A stretch of 7,349 bases of DNA from an uncultured Altererythrobacter sp. (lineage in GTDB: Bacteria > Pseudomonadota > Alphaproteobacteria > Sphingomonadales > Sphingomonadaceae). Positions 6,923 to 7,349 of the stretch are shown here, piece after piece; positions within the stretch are counted from its first letter, which is position 1; each line of letters starts with the position of its first letter. Below the pieces are notes generated by a model. It was not told the DNA's origin. It saw only the letters and a list, made by a program, of their open reading frames with translations, and did not search any database. A program made the translations under genes and the position numbers. The stretch covers positions 1 through 7,349 of the forward strand of contig CALLIO010000291.1 of assembly GCA_938009055.1 (NCBI GenBank). The letters run 5' to 3'.

Positions 6923-6938
6923 TTTCCCGCAATTTCCC
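6923..6938 (-). promoter_or_regulatory. Second phased GGGAAA pair, opposite orientation
   Basis: On the minus strand GGGAAA occurs at 6938-6933 and again at 6928-6923, exactly 10 bp apart and each preceded by G or C. This is the same core and spacing as the array at 6771-6788, about 140 bp away and inverted. It overlaps a short imperfect stem (6934-6950) just after the stop of the upstream gene. It may be a distal MraZ half-site or coincidence. Confidence 0.3.
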
Positions 6939-6957
6939 CGATTGGGAGAATGGGTGG

Positions 6958-7349
6958 TTAGGAAAGCGCCTTTGCGAAGAGCAGCCGGAGCGCCTTTTCC
7001 GCCTCAGCATTGCCTTCGCGCGGTTCAAATAAGGCCGCATCGGCGAGTACGGTCACTTGCCCCTCGCCCACTTTGCAGCGCGCAATCGCGCCATCTGCTG
7101 TGATTGAGCATTTGCCGGCAAACTGCGGATCGGCATCGTTAAGGATTACCAAGCTTCCCGCCGCCAAGACTGGCAGCGGCAACTCTTCCCATTCAATCAG
7201 TCGCGGCCCATGCGGTTGCCCCTGATCAAATTCCAGCGCCAGCCCCCACCGCGCAAAGACCGGCGGCACCAAAGCGCTGACAATCGGATGGCGCGGATCG
7301 CCCAGCGACATATCGTATTTGCCGGTCAGCATCGGATCAATCGCGTAGA
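6958..7349 (-). CDS. GldG/DUF4350-like protein, C-terminal part (5' end outside window)
   Basis: The last 129 residues of a protein whose frame stays open to the window edge; the ATG at 7332 is internal. The segment begins YAIDPMLTGKYDMSLGDPRH and continues with PIVSALVPPVFARWGLALEFD. A turn with DP, then a conserved GDPRxP and an SxxxPxxxxWGL stretch, resembles the GATase-like fold at the end of GldG/DUF4350-type proteins that sphingomonads encode beside ABC transporter genes. I recognise this from memory of the family's pattern, without an alignment. No membrane segment, catalytic motif or signal is visible in this part. The TAA at 6960-6958 is followed by 364 bp before mraZ, so it is probably not co-transcribed with dcw, although it points the same way and no strong terminator separates them. 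Confidence 0.55.
   Translation of the reverse strand, partial: YAIDPMLTGKYDMSLGDPRHPIVSALVPPVFARWGLALEFDQGQPHGPRLIEWEELPLPVLAAGSLVILNDADPQFAGKCSITADGAIARCKVGEGQVTVLADAALFEPREGNAEAEKALRLLFAKALS

Larger units (their letters stand above)
6594..6957. other. Intergenic region upstream of the dcw operon
   Basis: 364 bp without a convincing gene. In transcription order it holds: a possible weak terminator stem just past the upstream stop (6934-6950, no U-tract); a pair of GGGAAA repeats at 10-bp spacing; a GANTC site (6903-6907), the CcrM methylation sequence of alphaproteobacteria; a 5-bp inverted repeat with a 5-nt loop (6857-6871); an AT-rich block (about 6789-6826) holding the promoter candidate; a G-run ladder at 10-bp spacing (6742-6788); and a leader of about 200 nt with GC-rich stems (6659-6685). 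Short open frames here are not supported: the longest starts from a GTG inside the G-run ladder and runs out of frame into mraZ. Confidence 0.8.

Noticed and set aside
6934..6950. Imperfect stem just after the stop of the upstream gene as a Rho-independent terminator
   Set aside because: Six pairs with a bulged A and no run of Us on the transcript side. At most a weak or Rho-assisted site.

Overview
The window is a stretch of the division and cell wall (dcw) cluster of an alphaproteobacterium, very probably a member of the Sphingomonadales close to the Erythrobacter group. This rests on protein style: a MurF P-loop of the GSVGKTG type, a long Sphingomonadales-like FtsL, a lysine-rich MraZ tail, and a GC-rich codon pattern. 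No 16S or other marker is present, so the placement is an inference.

Every gene lies on the minus strand, so transcription runs from high to low coordinates. From right to left: the C-terminal 129 residues of a GldG/DUF4350-like protein (6958-7349, cut by the window edge); a 364-bp intergenic region (6594-6957); then mraZ, rsmH, ftsL, ftsI, murE and murF. The last is cut by the left edge and probably lacks only its final few dozen residues. The order is canonical. Adjacent genes either overlap by 1-4 bases or abut: GTGA between mraZ and rsmH, ATGA between rsmH and ftsL and between ftsL and ftsI, TGATG between ftsI and murE, and TAG|ATG between murE and murF. No space is left for internal terminators, so the six genes look like one translationally coupled operon.

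The genes join regulation, ribosome modification, septation and precursor synthesis. MraZ is the cluster's transcriptional regulator. RsmH methylates 16S rRNA C1402. FtsL and FtsI are the inner-membrane divisome scaffold and septal transpeptidase. MurE and MurF add meso-diaminopimelate and D-Ala-D-Ala to the UDP-MurNAc peptide.

The only real non-coding space is upstream of mraZ. It holds an AT-rich promoter candidate, a ladder of G-runs at 10-bp spacing (6742-6788) resembling the phased direct repeats that MraZ binds, a second oppositely oriented pair of the same core (6923-6938), and a leader of about 200 nt with two mutually exclusive small stems. I found no mobile element, CRISPR array, tRNA, rRNA or defence system. 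This is core housekeeping sequence, and the points worth a second look are regulatory and architectural rather than a new system.
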